The notes beneath the pieces were generated by a model that was not told where the DNA came from, ran no database searches, and was given only the letters and a program-made list of their open reading frames with translations. 64,000 bases of DNA, taken from positions 558,001 through 622,000 of the forward strand of contig CAVQJJ010000011.1 in assembly GCA_963712835.1 (NCBI GenBank), in the 5' to 3' direction. Positions within the stretch are counted from its first letter, which is position 1; each line of letters starts with the position of its first letter. A program made the position numbers and the translations under genes. Source of the stretch: DATARH01 sp963712835. GTDB lineage: Bacteria > Pseudomonadota > Alphaproteobacteria > ATCC43930 > CGMCC-115725. This document shows, piece by piece, positions 33,498 through 43,114 of the stretch.

Positions 33498-34313
33498 CTA
33501 TATAAGCTTGCCGACCCCCTCGATCACCGTGTCCCAATCATCGATCTCGCGGTCCTGCGGATGGACCATGACGTGCTGGACGCCGGCCGCTTCGTAGGCG
33601 GCGACGCGCGCCTTCATCATGCCGATGTCCTTGCCGTCCCAGTGGCTGCGCACCGAGATCGTGAAGCCGGGCTCCGGCCGGTCGCGGCGCAGGCGCTTGA
33701 CGACCTCGCCGGCTTGCTCGGGCGTCACCTGGCTGCCGTGCCAGCCGTCGCCGATGCGGACCGTGCGCTTGTGCGCGGCCTCGCTGCGGCTGCCGTGCCA
33801 CATCGGGATCGGCGAGATCGGCTGCGGCAGCATCGTCATGTCCTCGATCTCGGAGGCGATGTACTTGCTGTCAAAGCTGACGGGATCGTTCGACCACACC
33901 GCCTTCATCATCGCGATGCCTTCGTCCATGCGCCGGCCGCGCTCGTGGAAGGGCACGCCGAGCGCGGCGAATTCCGGCTCCAGCCAGCCGACCCCGACGC
34001 CCATGATGAGCCGCCCACCCGACAGGTTGTGCAGGGTCGACAGCTCCTTGGCGAGCGGCAGCGGATGGCGCATCGGCAGCACCAGCACGCTGGTACCGAG
34101 CCGCACCCGCTCGGTGACGGCGGCGACCCAGGTCAAGGTCAAGACGGGATCGTAGAACAGCGGCGAGCGCGGGAATTGCGCGCGCGGCACGATGATGTGC
34201 TCGCTGACCCACACGTCGCTGAGCCCCAAATCCTCGGCGCGCCGCGCATGGCGCTTGATCAGCGCCGGCGTCGCCTGACTGCCGGCATGCGGCAGGTGCA
34301 TCCCGATCTGCAT
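33498..34313 (-). CDS. Luciferase-like (LLM) flavin-dependent oxidoreductase
   Basis: 271 residues, TIM-barrel. It opens MQIGMHLPHAGSQATPAL and has LGLSDVWVSEHIIVPR, VRLGTSVLVLPMRHPLPLAK, GGRLIMGVGVGWLEPEF and FHERGRRMDEGI, all typical of the F420/FMN-dependent TIGR03619-like group. Substrate not predictable. It is divergent from the SDR gene at 34386; the 72-base gap must hold both promoters. Confidence 0.9.
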   Translation of the reverse strand: MQIGMHLPHAGSQATPALIKRHARRAEDLGLSDVWVSEHIIVPRAQFPRSPLFYDPVLTLTWVAAVTERVRLGTSVLVLPMRHPLPLAKELSTLHNLSGGRLIMGVGVGWLEPEFAALGVPFHERGRRMDEGIAMMKAVWSNDPVSFDSKYIASEIEDMTMLPQPISPIPMWHGSRSEAAHKRTVRIGDGWHGSQVTPEQAGEVVKRLRRDRPEPGFTISVRSHWDGKDIGMMKARVAAYEAAGVQHVMVHPQDREIDDWDTVIEGVGKLI

Positions 34314-34385
34314 CGTTCTTCCCTTCCCCTGATGTCTCGCTCCTCTAAGATGCCCGCAACGACACGACGTCGGAAAGGGGGAGCG

Positions 34386-35150
34386 ATGCGCTTCGAGGGC
34401 AAGGTCGCGGTCATCACCGCCTGCGCCAGCGGCATCGGCCGCGCCACCGCCGACATCATGGCGCGCGAAGGCGCGATCGTGGTCGGCGTCGACAACGATC
34501 AGGAGCGGCTAGAGAAGACGGTCGCCGAGATCACCGCCGCAGGCGGCCGGGCGCATGACCGGCTGTGCAACGCGCTCGACAAGGACGCGGTCGACCCGCT
34601 GGTCGAGGGCGTCGCCCGCGAATTCGGGCGCATCGACATCCTGGTCAACGCGGTCGGCGGCAGTACGATCATCCCGCGCTCCGGCGCGACTGTCGACGAG
34701 CTCACCTTCAACGAGTGGAAAGCGATCATCGACTTTAATTTGGACGGCACGTTCCTCTTCACCCATGCCGTCGTGCCGGCGATGAAGCGGCAGAAGAGCG
34801 GCAAGATCGTCAACCTCGCCTCGATCGCCGGGCGCGGCCGCAGCGTGTCGAGCAGCAGCGCCTATGCCGCGGCCAAAGGCGGCATCATCGCCTTCACCAA
34901 AAAGCTCTGCTACGAGCTCGGGCCCTACGGCATCAACATCAACGCGATCGCGCCGTCGGTCACGCTGACCGAGCGCATCCGCCCGCATTGGGAGCGGCGC
35001 AGCCAGGAAGACCAGGCGCGCGAGATCGACAAGACGCCGCTGCGCCGCGTCGCCGAGGCGGGCGATCAGGCGCGGGTCATCTGTTTCCTTGCGTCGAGCG
35101 ACGCGGATTTTGTCACCGGCGTCACCATCGATGTGACGGGTGGAGGTTGA
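34386..35150 (+). CDS. Short-chain dehydrogenase/reductase
   Basis: 254 residues, classical SDR. The cofactor motif is TACASGIGRA (residues 11-20, with Ala in place of the first Gly), the NAG equivalent is VNAVGGS, and the catalytic Ser/Tyr/Lys are in VNLASIAG and SAYAAAKGG. ATG at 34386 follows a GGGGGAG site. Probably NAD-linked (GVDND after strand 2). It is the first plus-strand gene of the accessory catabolic stretch. Confidence 0.92.
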   Translation: MRFEGKVAVITACASGIGRATADIMAREGAIVVGVDNDQERLEKTVAEITAAGGRAHDRLCNALDKDAVDPLVEGVAREFGRIDILVNAVGGSTIIPRSGATVDELTFNEWKAIIDFNLDGTFLFTHAVVPAMKRQKSGKIVNLASIAGRGRSVSSSSAYAAAKGGIIAFTKKLCYELGPYGININAIAPSVTLTERIRPHWERRSQEDQAREIDKTPLRRVAEAGDQARVICFLASSDADFVTGVTIDVTGGG

Positions 35151-35159
35151 CTTGCAGCA

Positions 35160-35236
35160 CCATCCCGGTGAAGGCCGGCGCCCATGCTCCCGGTGCTCAT
35201 GCGGCTGAAAAATGGGTCCCGGCCTTCGCCGGGATG
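35160..35236. repeat. Dispersed CATCCCGGTGAAGGCCGG-type repeat
   Basis: Imperfect inverted repeat (CATCCCGGTGAAGGCCGG … GTCCCGGCCTTCGCCGGGATG) filling the gap between the SDR and hydrolase genes; same broad family as the repeats at 29804 and 58432. Confidence 0.6.
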
Positions 35237-35256
35237 GAAATGAAAAGGAAATCACA

Positions 35257-35952
35257 ATGGCGACATTCCTCCTCATTCACGGCTCGTATCAGGGCGGCTG
35301 GATCTGGAAGCCGGTGGCGCAGCGGTTGCGCGCGGCGGGACACGAGGTCTATGCGCCCTCGCTCGAAGGCTGCGGCGAGCGCGCCGAGCAGGTGCGCGCC
35401 GGCATCACCACAGAGAGCCAGGCTGACGAGATCGCGCAGCTTCTGTTCTACGAAGATCTCGACAATGTCGTGCTGGTCGGCACCAGCTCGGGCGGGATGG
35501 TGGCGTGCCGCGTCGCCGAGCTGAACCCCGAGCGGATCGGCCGGCTGGTCTTTGCCGACGCACTGGCGCTGCTGCCAGGCGAGAAGATCGGCGACATCGT
35601 CACCCGCTCGACCGCAGCCGGCACGCCCGGCGGCCTGACCCGCGGCCCGTCGCGCGAGGACGCCGCGAACCGGCTGTTCGCCGACCTCGACCCGGCGATG
35701 AAGGAATGGGCGCTCGCGCGCTACACCCAGCACCCGGCCGGCATCTACACCGAAGGGGTGAAGCTCGAGCATTTCTGGTCGATGCCGTGGGAAGCGAGCG
35801 TCATCTGGTGCAAGAACGCGCAGAACCCCGGCGAAGCGCATCAGCGCCGCACCGCCGAGAAGCTCCAGGCACCGTTTTTCGAGCTCAATACCGGCCACTA
35901 TCCGATGCTATCGATGCCCGAGGAGTTGACGCAGCTGATCCTGAGGGGTTGA
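35257..35952 (+). CDS. Alpha/beta hydrolase
   Basis: 231 residues. LLIHGSYQGGWIWKPVAQRL is the oxyanion-hole HG region; the nucleophile elbow is VGTSSGGMVA (Ser about 79), the catalytic His is in NTGHYPMLS, and an Asp lies in FADALALLPGE. It resembles the salicylate/hydroxynitrile-esterase (AB_hydrolase_6) group. ATG at 35257; a longer frame would be repeat-encoded. Substrate is probably an ester or lactone. Confidence 0.9.
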   Translation: MATFLLIHGSYQGGWIWKPVAQRLRAAGHEVYAPSLEGCGERAEQVRAGITTESQADEIAQLLFYEDLDNVVLVGTSSGGMVACRVAELNPERIGRLVFADALALLPGEKIGDIVTRSTAAGTPGGLTRGPSREDAANRLFADLDPAMKEWALARYTQHPAGIYTEGVKLEHFWSMPWEASVIWCKNAQNPGEAHQRRTAEKLQAPFFELNTGHYPMLSMPEELTQLILRG

Positions 35953-35968
35953 TCCATTTTTCCCAGGC

Positions 35969-36061
35969 CGTCATAGCGAGGAGCGCGCGGCGCGACGCGG
36001 CAATCTCATTCCGCAGAAGGCCAAGACGGCATGAGATTGCTTCGCTGCGCTCGCAATGACG
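35969..36061. repeat. 93-bp palindromic element, copy 3
   Basis: Termini CGTCATAGCGAG (35969-35980; one mismatch) and CTCGCAATGACG (36050-36061). Same length and layout as the copies at 15331 and 44196, between the hydrolase and amidohydrolase genes. Confidence 0.85.
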
Positions 36062-36107
36062 AATTGAGCGCGCTACGCTCGCGGCAAGACGGAATGGAGG
36101 AACGGCG

Positions 36108-37250
36108 ATGCAGTACAAAGTCATCTCGGCCGATTGCCATGTCGATCTGATCTGGCTGCCGCCCGACCTCTTCACCGCGAACGCGCCGGCCGCTCTGAAG
36201 GACCGCATGCCCTACGTCACCGAAGGGGCGCGCGGGCGCGAATGGGTCACCAAGAACGGCTCGTCGTTCGGGCTCGACGCCGGGATGGGGTCGGCCGGGC
36301 GCAAGTACGAGCCGGGCAAGATCCACCGCTCCGACCGCATGGCCTCAACCGGGCTTTATGACGCCGAGCAGCAGCAAGTCCGCCGCCTGACCGACCCCAC
36401 CCTGCGCCTCAAGGATCAGGATCGCGACGGCATCCAGGCGGAAATCCTTTACGGCATTCTCGGCGCCACCAACCGGCTCAATGACGATGAGGCGGCCGGC
36501 GCGATGCTGCGCATCTACAATGACTGGCTCGCCGATTTCTGTTCGAAGCAGCCCGACCGCTATGGCGGGCTCGCGAACATCCCCAACCACGACCGCGACG
36601 CGGCCGTGGCCGAGGTCGAGCGCGTCGCCAAGCGCGGCAATGTGCGCGGCCTCGAGGTCGCCCGCCGCCACGACATGACGCCGTTGTGGGACCCCTGGTG
36701 GAACCCGGTGTGGGACGCGATCGCCGCGAGCGGGCTGCCGGTGCATTTCCACACGATCGGCGGGCCGGGCCGCGACTTCTCCAAGCTCAGCGGCAAGACC
36801 TTGTTGGCTGCGCGCGCGGCCAGCATCACCAGCTTCCAGATGCACATGGCCGATGTGCTGATGTCGATGATCTTCGCCGGCGTCCTGCACCACCGGCCGC
36901 AGATGAAGATGGTGATCGGCGAGGCCGGGACGGGCTGGATCCCCTACATCCTCGACCGCATGGACGCCGAGTGGGAGGACCAGTTCAAGGAGCTCGACCT
37001 GACGATGAAACCCTCGGAGTACTGGAAGCGCCAGTGCTATGCGACCTACCAGTCGGACCCGGTTGGCGTGAAGCTGATCGAGGAACTGGGCGAGGACAAC
37101 ATCATGTGGGGCTCGGACTTCCCGCATCCCGACGGCATCTATCCCGATTCGCAAGAATACATCGAGAAAGAGCTGGGCCACCTGCCGGCGGCGGTGAAGC
37201 AGAAGATCGTTTGCGACAACGCCGCGAAGCTCTATCGCTTCGTGAATTGA
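36108..37250 (+). CDS. Amidohydrolase 2 family (ACMSD-like) metal-dependent hydrolase or decarboxylase
   Basis: 380 residues, TIM-barrel. The N-terminal metal site appears as ISADCHVDLIW (DxH variant), the middle His in LPVHFHTIGGPG, a GEAGTGWIPYILDRMD loop and the C-terminal catalytic Asp in GSDFPHPDGIYPDS. These are hallmarks of the ACMSD/gamma-resorcylate decarboxylase group, acting on aromatic or cyclic acids. GGAGG lies upstream. Neighbouring ThDP enzyme and aromatic-acid transporter genes suggest one degradation pathway, which is inference. Confidence 0.9.
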   Translation: MQYKVISADCHVDLIWLPPDLFTANAPAALKDRMPYVTEGARGREWVTKNGSSFGLDAGMGSAGRKYEPGKIHRSDRMASTGLYDAEQQQVRRLTDPTLRLKDQDRDGIQAEILYGILGATNRLNDDEAAGAMLRIYNDWLADFCSKQPDRYGGLANIPNHDRDAAVAEVERVAKRGNVRGLEVARRHDMTPLWDPWWNPVWDAIAASGLPVHFHTIGGPGRDFSKLSGKTLLAARAASITSFQMHMADVLMSMIFAGVLHHRPQMKMVIGEAGTGWIPYILDRMDAEWEDQFKELDLTMKPSEYWKRQCYATYQSDPVGVKLIEELGEDNIMWGSDFPHPDGIYPDSQEYIEKELGHLPAAVKQKIVCDNAAKLYRFVN

Positions 37251-37330
37251 CCCTCACCCTTCCCTCTCCCGCAAATGCGGGAGAGAGGGTGGCGAGCGGC
37301 GGCATCGCCGCCGCGAGACGAGTGAGAGTA
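37251..37330. repeat. Dispersed CCCTCTCCCGCAAATGCGGGAG repeat
   Basis: A palindrome CTCTCCCGC-AAAT-GCGGGAGAG followed by GGGTGGCGAGCGG and GCGGCGATGCCGCC-like arms, in the gap between two catabolic genes. Related copies at 55147 and 56073. It may act as a terminator hairpin on either strand. Confidence 0.6.
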
Positions 37331-37365
37331 GAGACGCTGAATAATCGACAAGGGGGAGCACGCCG

Positions 37366-39012
37366 ATGCAGGTCATGGATGCGATATCCGAAATCCTGAA
37401 GCGCGAGGGCGTCAAGACGCTGTTCTGCTTTCCGACGACACCGATCATCGAGGCCGCGGTCGCGGCGGGGCTCCGCCCGGTGATCTGCCGCCAGGAGCGG
37501 GTCGGCGTCCATATGGCGGACGGCTGCTCGCGAGTGCAGAACGGCAAGCCGCCGGGCGTTTTCGCGATGCAATACGGACCGGGCGCCGAGAACGCGTTTG
37601 CCGGCATCGCCTCGGCCTATTCGGACTCAACGCCGCTGCTGCTGCTGCCGTTGGGCCATCCGCGCGAGACGGCGCATCATTTTCCGATGTTCAACTCGGT
37701 GCGCACCTATTCGACCGTCACCAAATCGGTCGAACCGGTGGTGATGCCCGAGCATACGGTAGGCGCGCTGCGCCGCGCGTTCAACGCGCTGAAGAACGGA
37801 CGCTCGGGCCCGGTGATGGTCGAGGTGCCGGCGGATGTGATGACCAGCGAATTCCCGGGCAACGACGTCCATTATGAAAAGGTGCGGCGCACCCGCTCGG
37901 CAGGCGACGAGGACGACATCGACGAGGCGGCGAAAAAGCTTATCGACGCCAAGGTGCCGATGATCATCGCCGGCCATGGCGTGCTCTACGCCGACGCTTG
38001 CGACAAGCTCCTAAAGCTCGCCGAACTGCTCGACACGCCGGTGATGACCACGACCGACGGCAAGAGCGCCTTCCCCGAAGATCACGCGCTGGCGCTGGGC
38101 TCGGGCGGCACGGTCTATACCGGCCACGGGCGGCATTTCCTGCACGAGAGCGACCTCATCTTCGCAATCGGCACGTCGCTCACCAAGCACAACATCTCGA
38201 CCCCGATCATCCCCGACGGCAAGCGCATCATCCACGCCACCAACGACGCCCGCGACCTCTACAAGACACATTCTTGCGAGCTGCCGATCCTCGGCGACGC
38301 CAAGCTCGTGCTCGGCCAGCTGATCGAGGCGGTCAAGGACCGGCTCGGCAAGAAAAAGCATTCGACCGGCGCCAAGAAGACCATCGCCGCCAAGAAGGCG
38401 GAATGGCTGAAGCGCTGGGAGCCGAAGCTTCGCAGCCAGGAAGTGCCGATCTGCCCCTATTTCGTGATGTCGGAATTCATGCGCGTGATCCCGTCGGAAG
38501 ATGCGATCGTCACGCATGACAGCGGCAGCCCGCGCGACCAGCTGTTGCCGATGTATGTCGCGAAAAAACCACGCGGCTATCTCGGCTGGGGCAAATCGCA
38601 CCAGCTCGGCACCGGGCTCGGCCTGGCGATCGGCGCCAAGATGGGCGCGCCCGACAAGATGTGCGTCAACTTCATGGGCGACGCGGCGTTCGGCATGACC
38701 GGGCTTGATTTTGAGACCGCCGCGCGCAGCGGCATTCCCATCACGACGATCGTCCTCAACAACTCAACGATGGCGATCGAGACGCACGCGATGGCCTTTA
38801 GCCATGAGCGCTATAAGACGCGCGATCTCGGCGGCAGCTACGCCAATCTCGCGGCCGATCTGGGCGGCTGGAGCGAGCGGGTCACCCGACCCGACGAGGT
38901 CGGCCCGGCGATCAAGCGCGCCCGCAAGGTCAACGAAGACGGCCGCGCCGCGCTGTTGGAATTCGTCACCAGCGCCGAGACCGCCTTCTCACATCGGCGC
39001 GGAGCAGCCTAG
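37366..39012 (+). CDS. Thiamine diphosphate-dependent enzyme (acetolactate synthase-like)
   Basis: 548 residues with the three domains of the POX/ALS family. The catalytic Glu is in ICRQERVGVHMADGCSR (about residue 45). The central domain follows IDEAAKKLIDAKVPMIIAGH, and the ThDP-Mg motif is GDAAFGMTGLDFETAARSG ending in NNSTM. There is no FAD-specific evidence. Likely a 2-oxoacid decarboxylase or carboligase. It sits 115 bases after the amidohydrolase gene with an AGGGGGAG-type ribosome site. Substrate unknown. Confidence 0.9.
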   Translation: MQVMDAISEILKREGVKTLFCFPTTPIIEAAVAAGLRPVICRQERVGVHMADGCSRVQNGKPPGVFAMQYGPGAENAFAGIASAYSDSTPLLLLPLGHPRETAHHFPMFNSVRTYSTVTKSVEPVVMPEHTVGALRRAFNALKNGRSGPVMVEVPADVMTSEFPGNDVHYEKVRRTRSAGDEDDIDEAAKKLIDAKVPMIIAGHGVLYADACDKLLKLAELLDTPVMTTTDGKSAFPEDHALALGSGGTVYTGHGRHFLHESDLIFAIGTSLTKHNISTPIIPDGKRIIHATNDARDLYKTHSCELPILGDAKLVLGQLIEAVKDRLGKKKHSTGAKKTIAAKKAEWLKRWEPKLRSQEVPICPYFVMSEFMRVIPSEDAIVTHDSGSPRDQLLPMYVAKKPRGYLGWGKSHQLGTGLGLAIGAKMGAPDKMCVNFMGDAAFGMTGLDFETAARSGIPITTIVLNNSTMAIETHAMAFSHERYKTRDLGGSYANLAADLGGWSERVTRPDEVGPAIKRARKVNEDGRAALLEFVTSAETAFSHRRGAA

Positions 39013-39014
39013 GT

Positions 39015-40352
39015 TCACTGCGCCGGTTGTACCGCCCCTGCGCGTTCGGCGCGGCCGCCGCGCAAGGCGAGCAGGCCGGTGGCTGCCGCCGCCACGACCG
39101 CGAATACGCAGGCGATCAAGAAGATGCGGGTCGGCGGCATGCCGAGCGACAGCAGGTACCCGCCCAGCACGGGCGCGGCGATGCCGCCCAGCCGACCGAT
39201 GCCGAGCGCCCAGCCGAGGCCGCTGGTGCGCATGCGCGCGGGATAGAGCTTGCCGCAGGTCGCGTTGGCCCCGGTCTGGCTGCCGATGATCGTCATCCCG
39301 GCGAGGAAGGTCACCAACAGCATCAGCGCGTAGGGCATCGCGACGAGCGCTATCATCGCGATGAACACGGCACCGAGCGCGTAGTGCAGCGCCAGCGAGC
39401 GTTCCGGCCCCACGTGGTCGATCGCCCAGCCGAGGTAGAGCACCGCGAAGATCGCGCCGCAATCCCTCAGGCTCGAGGCAAACACCGCCTGCGCCGGTGT
39501 GTAGCCGATCAGTTTGAAGACGGTCGGCATCCAGTAGCCGAACAGGAACAGGTTGAGGAGGCTGCAGAAGAAGATCACCCACATAAGCAAGGTCTGCAGA
39601 AGATAGCCTTTGCCGAACAGCAGCTTGACCGGATTCTCGTCGGTGATGTCGACCTCGTGCCGCTGGCCTTCGGCGATGCCGAATTCGTTGAGCAGCGCCG
39701 CGTCGCGGGCGGACAGGGTTTGCTTGCGGGCGAGAAAGCGTGGGGACTCCGGCAGCCAGACCAGGAGGATCGGCACCAGGATCAACGGGAAGAGGCCGCC
39801 GGCGACAAAAATCGACTCCCAGCCGAATTGCGGCAGCAGCCATAGCGAGACGAGCTGGCCGCCGACAAACCCACCAACCGGCGCCCCGGTAAAGCTCGCC
39901 ATGATCAACAAGGCTCGCCGCCGGTGCGGCGCGTAATCCCCGGCGAGGCTCGCCGCGCCGGGGAACGCGCCGCCGATGCCAAGCCCGGTGAAAAAACGCG
40001 CGGCGGTCAATGCGAGCAGCGACGGCGCGAGCGCGCTGGCGATCGAGGCCAGGCCGAAGATCGACAAACTCGCGACCAAGAGGGGCTTGCGGCCGACGCG
40101 ATCGCCAATCGGCCCGGCCGACAACGCGCCGACCAGGATGCCGATGCTCGACCAGAGGAAAGCCATCGTGAAAGCCTGCGGCGGGAGATGCCACACGTCG
40201 ATCAGCTTTGGCACTGCCCAGGCGACCGAATTGATGTCGTAGCCGTCGCAAATCTGAATGAGCGTGCATAACAACATCACGCGGAGCTGCAAGCGACCGA
40301 TCCGCTGGTTCTCCAGCGCGCTCTCGACCGCCGAAACCGCCGTGTCCGCCAT
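39015..40352 (-). CDS. MFS aromatic acid:H+ symporter (AAHS family)
   Basis: 445 residues with 12 helices. The AAHS signature is present: LCTLIQICDGYDINSVAWAV (the DGYD motif in helix 1) and GPIGDRVGRKPLLV after helix 2, with WLPESPRFLARK before the central loop. Such carriers take up benzoate-, vanillate- or hydroxybenzoate-type acids. Its place, convergent with the ThDP enzyme and divergent from the aldolase-like gene, fits uptake for this catabolic set. Confidence 0.92.
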   Translation of the reverse strand: MADTAVSAVESALENQRIGRLQLRVMLLCTLIQICDGYDINSVAWAVPKLIDVWHLPPQAFTMAFLWSSIGILVGALSAGPIGDRVGRKPLLVASLSIFGLASIASALAPSLLALTAARFFTGLGIGGAFPGAASLAGDYAPHRRRALLIMASFTGAPVGGFVGGQLVSLWLLPQFGWESIFVAGGLFPLILVPILLVWLPESPRFLARKQTLSARDAALLNEFGIAEGQRHEVDITDENPVKLLFGKGYLLQTLLMWVIFFCSLLNLFLFGYWMPTVFKLIGYTPAQAVFASSLRDCGAIFAVLYLGWAIDHVGPERSLALHYALGAVFIAMIALVAMPYALMLLVTFLAGMTIIGSQTGANATCGKLYPARMRTSGLGWALGIGRLGGIAAPVLGGYLLSLGMPPTRIFLIACVFAVVAAAATGLLALRGGRAERAGAVQPAQ

Positions 40353-40478
40353 GCTCTGCCTCCCGAGCCTTTGCCTTCGACCGCCGGCCTATGCCGGTCT
40401 TGCCGTGGCATCGTGTTGCATTTCCGCGCCCGCTGCGCAAGCCTCGGCGCCAACACTCCTTTGTGCGGAGCCCGCCTG

Positions 40479-41603
40479 ATGACCGTCCGTCCGCCCGCCG
40501 AGATCGGCATGACCCTCGATGAGGTCGACACCCCTGCCCTGGTGATCGACCTCGACGCGTTCGAACGCAACCTGAAACGCCTTGTCGACCGCACCGCGGG
40601 GAGAGGCGTCCGGCTGCGGCCCCACGCCAAGACCCATAAATGCGCGGTCATCGCGCTGAAGCAGATGGAATTGGGCGCGGTCGGCGTGTGCTGCCAGAAG
40701 GTCAGCGAGGCTGAGGCGTTGGTCTATGGCGGGGTCAAGGACGTCCTCGTCACCAACGAGATCGTCGGCAAGACCAAGCTGCGCCGGCTGATGGGTCTCG
40801 CCGGCAGCGCGCGGATCGCGACCTGCGCCGACGACCCGGCGCAGGTCGCCGCGCTCGACGACGCGGCGGGGGAGGCCGGGATCGCGCTGCCGGTCCATGT
40901 CGAGGTCAACATGGGCGGCAATCGCTGCGGCGTCGAACCGGGCGAGCCGGCGCTGGCTCTCGCGCGACAGATCATGGATGCGCGGCATCTCTCCTTCGCC
41001 GGGCTGCAGGCCTACCACGGATCGGCCCAGCACCTGCGCACGTGGGAGGAACGTCAGAAGGCGATCGCCGGCGCGGTTGAGAAAGCCACCGCGACCCGCG
41101 ACCTGCTGGCGCGCAACGGCATCGAATGCGCCAACATCACCGGCGCCGGCACGGGCACTTTCGAGTTCGAGACGGGAAGCGGCGTCTACACCGAACTGCA
41201 ATGCGGTTCATACATCTTCATGGACGCCGATTACGGCCGGAACCTCGATCGTGACGGCGCGACGACCCGAGCCTTCGAGCCCAGCCTTTTCGTCTGGGCG
41301 ACGGTGATGAGCCGGCCGACTGAGGAGCGCGCCATCGTCGATGCGGGCCTCAAGGCGCTCGGCATGGATTCAGGCCCGCCCAATGTCTGGGACGAGCCGG
41401 CCGCGGTTTACGACCGCGCCTCCGACGAGCACGGACGCCTCCTCATCAGCGGCGCGACCAACCGGTTGCGGCTCGGCGACAAGGTCAAGCTGGTGCCGGG
41501 GCATTGCGACCCGACCGTCAACCTCTACGACTGGTATGTCGGGATGCGCGGCGACCGGGTCGAGACGATCTGGCCGATCGTGGCGCGCGGCGCGGTTTAC
41601 TGA
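40479..41603 (+). CDS. D-threonine aldolase-like (DSD1 family) PLP enzyme
   Basis: 374 residues, alanine-racemase-type barrel. The PLP lysine is in RLRPHAKTHKC (about residue 54), followed by VCCQKVSEAEALVYGGVKDV, and the metal site is in LVPGHCDPTVNLYDW (HxC). The family cleaves D-beta-hydroxy-amino acids or dehydrates D-serine. Start ATG at 40479 (MTVRPP) with GGAG upstream. Its stop overlaps the next ATG (TGATG). Confidence 0.9.
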   Translation: MTVRPPAEIGMTLDEVDTPALVIDLDAFERNLKRLVDRTAGRGVRLRPHAKTHKCAVIALKQMELGAVGVCCQKVSEAEALVYGGVKDVLVTNEIVGKTKLRRLMGLAGSARIATCADDPAQVAALDDAAGEAGIALPVHVEVNMGGNRCGVEPGEPALALARQIMDARHLSFAGLQAYHGSAQHLRTWEERQKAIAGAVEKATATRDLLARNGIECANITGAGTGTFEFETGSGVYTELQCGSYIFMDADYGRNLDRDGATTRAFEPSLFVWATVMSRPTEERAIVDAGLKALGMDSGPPNVWDEPAAVYDRASDEHGRLLISGATNRLRLGDKVKLVPGHCDPTVNLYDWYVGMRGDRVETIWPIVARGAVY

Positions 41604-41833
41604 TGGCTAACAAAAAGTCACCGGCATGTTCTGAAATCGATAGAGGGCGCTTCGAGGCACTGCTAGAGGCTTCGAACAAGTTTTGTGAGGTTAAGGGTCT
41701 TTCTACAAAAAAAGCAATTATTATTAAGCATTTGAGTGAAATTGAGAATTATGTCGAGGACTATCTTATAGATACATATGAAAAAAATCCCGAGTTGTTG
41801 AGATTCGGCATTCTCAACTCGACATTGCGCGTC
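41603..41833 (+). pseudogene. AT-rich 5' fragment of an unrecognised gene
   Basis: The frame starts at an ATG overlapping the previous stop: MANKKSPACSEIDRGRFEAL, then ASNKFCEVKGLSTKKAIIIK and IENYVEDYLIDTYEKNPEL. Base use is strikingly AT-rich (runs such as ACAAAAAAAGCAATTATTAT), unlike everything around it. After about 41830 the frame continues only as antisense of the O-antigen ligase-like gene, so the true 3' end seems lost. A 7-bp hairpin (41797-41803 / 41812-41818) lies inside. Probably a horizontally acquired, truncated gene; I recognise no family. Confidence 0.5.
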
Positions 41834-43031
41834 TTATTTTATGCGTATCACACGGCCGAGCGCCAGAATCAGGAACAGCGTCAGGAATTCGGTGGCGATC
41901 CACCACTCCTGCCACACGCCGTAGCTGCCGAAGCCGACGAGGAGCGCGGTCACCAGGCTGCTGCCCGCCGCCGCCGCGTAGAGCGGCGGCCAGGTCGCCT
42001 TTTCGAGAGCGAGCCAGACCCAGGCGACGAACAGCGCGAACAACAGCGCTCCGGGCGCGCCGAGTTCGAGCCAGAGCTGCAGGGCCGCATTGTGCGGGTG
42101 GAGCGGCAGCCATTGCTGTCCGGATGGAGCACCCGGAATGACATCGCTGCCGCCGGGAATCGCACGCGATGAATTCGAGCCCCCAGCCGAGTACCGGCTT
42201 CTGCGCGATCTTGCCGCCGACGAACGACCAGATCTCCAGCCGATGCCAGGCCGAGAATTTGACCTCCTGCGCGTCGGCGCGCACCGGCGCAATCCCGACC
42301 AGCGGCGGCAGCGCGAGCGGGGCCGCCAGGATGAACGCGACCGACGCGATCGCGGCGGCACGGGCAACCCATTTCCGCCGGAAATAGAGCGGCACGGCGG
42401 CGGCGACGCCGAGAATAAAGGCGATGCGCGCCGCGTCGCCGACGAGAAGAAAGATCACGGCGACCGTCGGCACGGCCAACAGCAAAGCGACAACGCGTAG
42501 GCGCTGCAGGAACAGGGCCGCGCAAAGGGGCGGCAGCAACAGCCCGAACCCGTCCTCGATAGTGTTGAGCGTCGGCTCGATGAAGGCACGTCGCGCCAGC
42601 CGCGCGGTGAGCGCGCCATCGGTCGCGTATTGCACCGCCGCCAGCGGCAGAGACAACGCGAACCCGGCGAGCAGACAAGCGACCAGCCGCCGCGACGCGC
42701 GGATTTCACTCGACGCGGCGATCAGCGCTAACCCTGCCGCGAACAGGCCGGTGAGCCGCAGCGCGATCAGCAGGCTGCGGTGCGGCTCGATCGCCCACAG
42801 GGACGAGATAAGCCCCCACACCACCAGCGCCACGAAAAACGGCGCCAGCCGGCGCACGCGCCACCACGCGGCAGAGAAATTATCGGCGATGAGACCCAGC
42901 GCGCAAATCCCCGCCGCACCCGCGAGCGGCGCCGCGCCCCGCGACGCCAGCACCAAAATCGGCAGAAACAGGAACGCGCAGATGTCGAGGCCAAGCTCGG
43001 AGGCGGCGCGGACGCGGACGGAGGGTTGCAT
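41834..43031 (-). pseudogene. O-antigen ligase-like (Wzy_C) membrane protein, frameshifted as given
   Basis: About 10 hydrophobic segments. The N-terminal frame runs from 43031 to VLGWGLEF near 42170; the other frame continues SSRAIPGGSDVIPG, then HPHNAALQLWLELGAPGALL, the Wzy_C signature, and stops at 41834 (RVIRIK). Removing one base from GAATTC (42171-42176) restores GWGLESSRAIPGG. The family polymerises or ligates O-antigen or other glycans at the periplasmic face. Probably intact in the cell (see the GANTC finding). No other glycan genes adjoin it. Confidence 0.8.
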
Positions 43032-43114
43032 CGTGGGCGGCGACCTTGGCAGAAAACCCGACGCGCCGCCATTGCTGGGCTATGCTGAGTTTATCGGCTG
43101 CGGGAGGAAGACCA

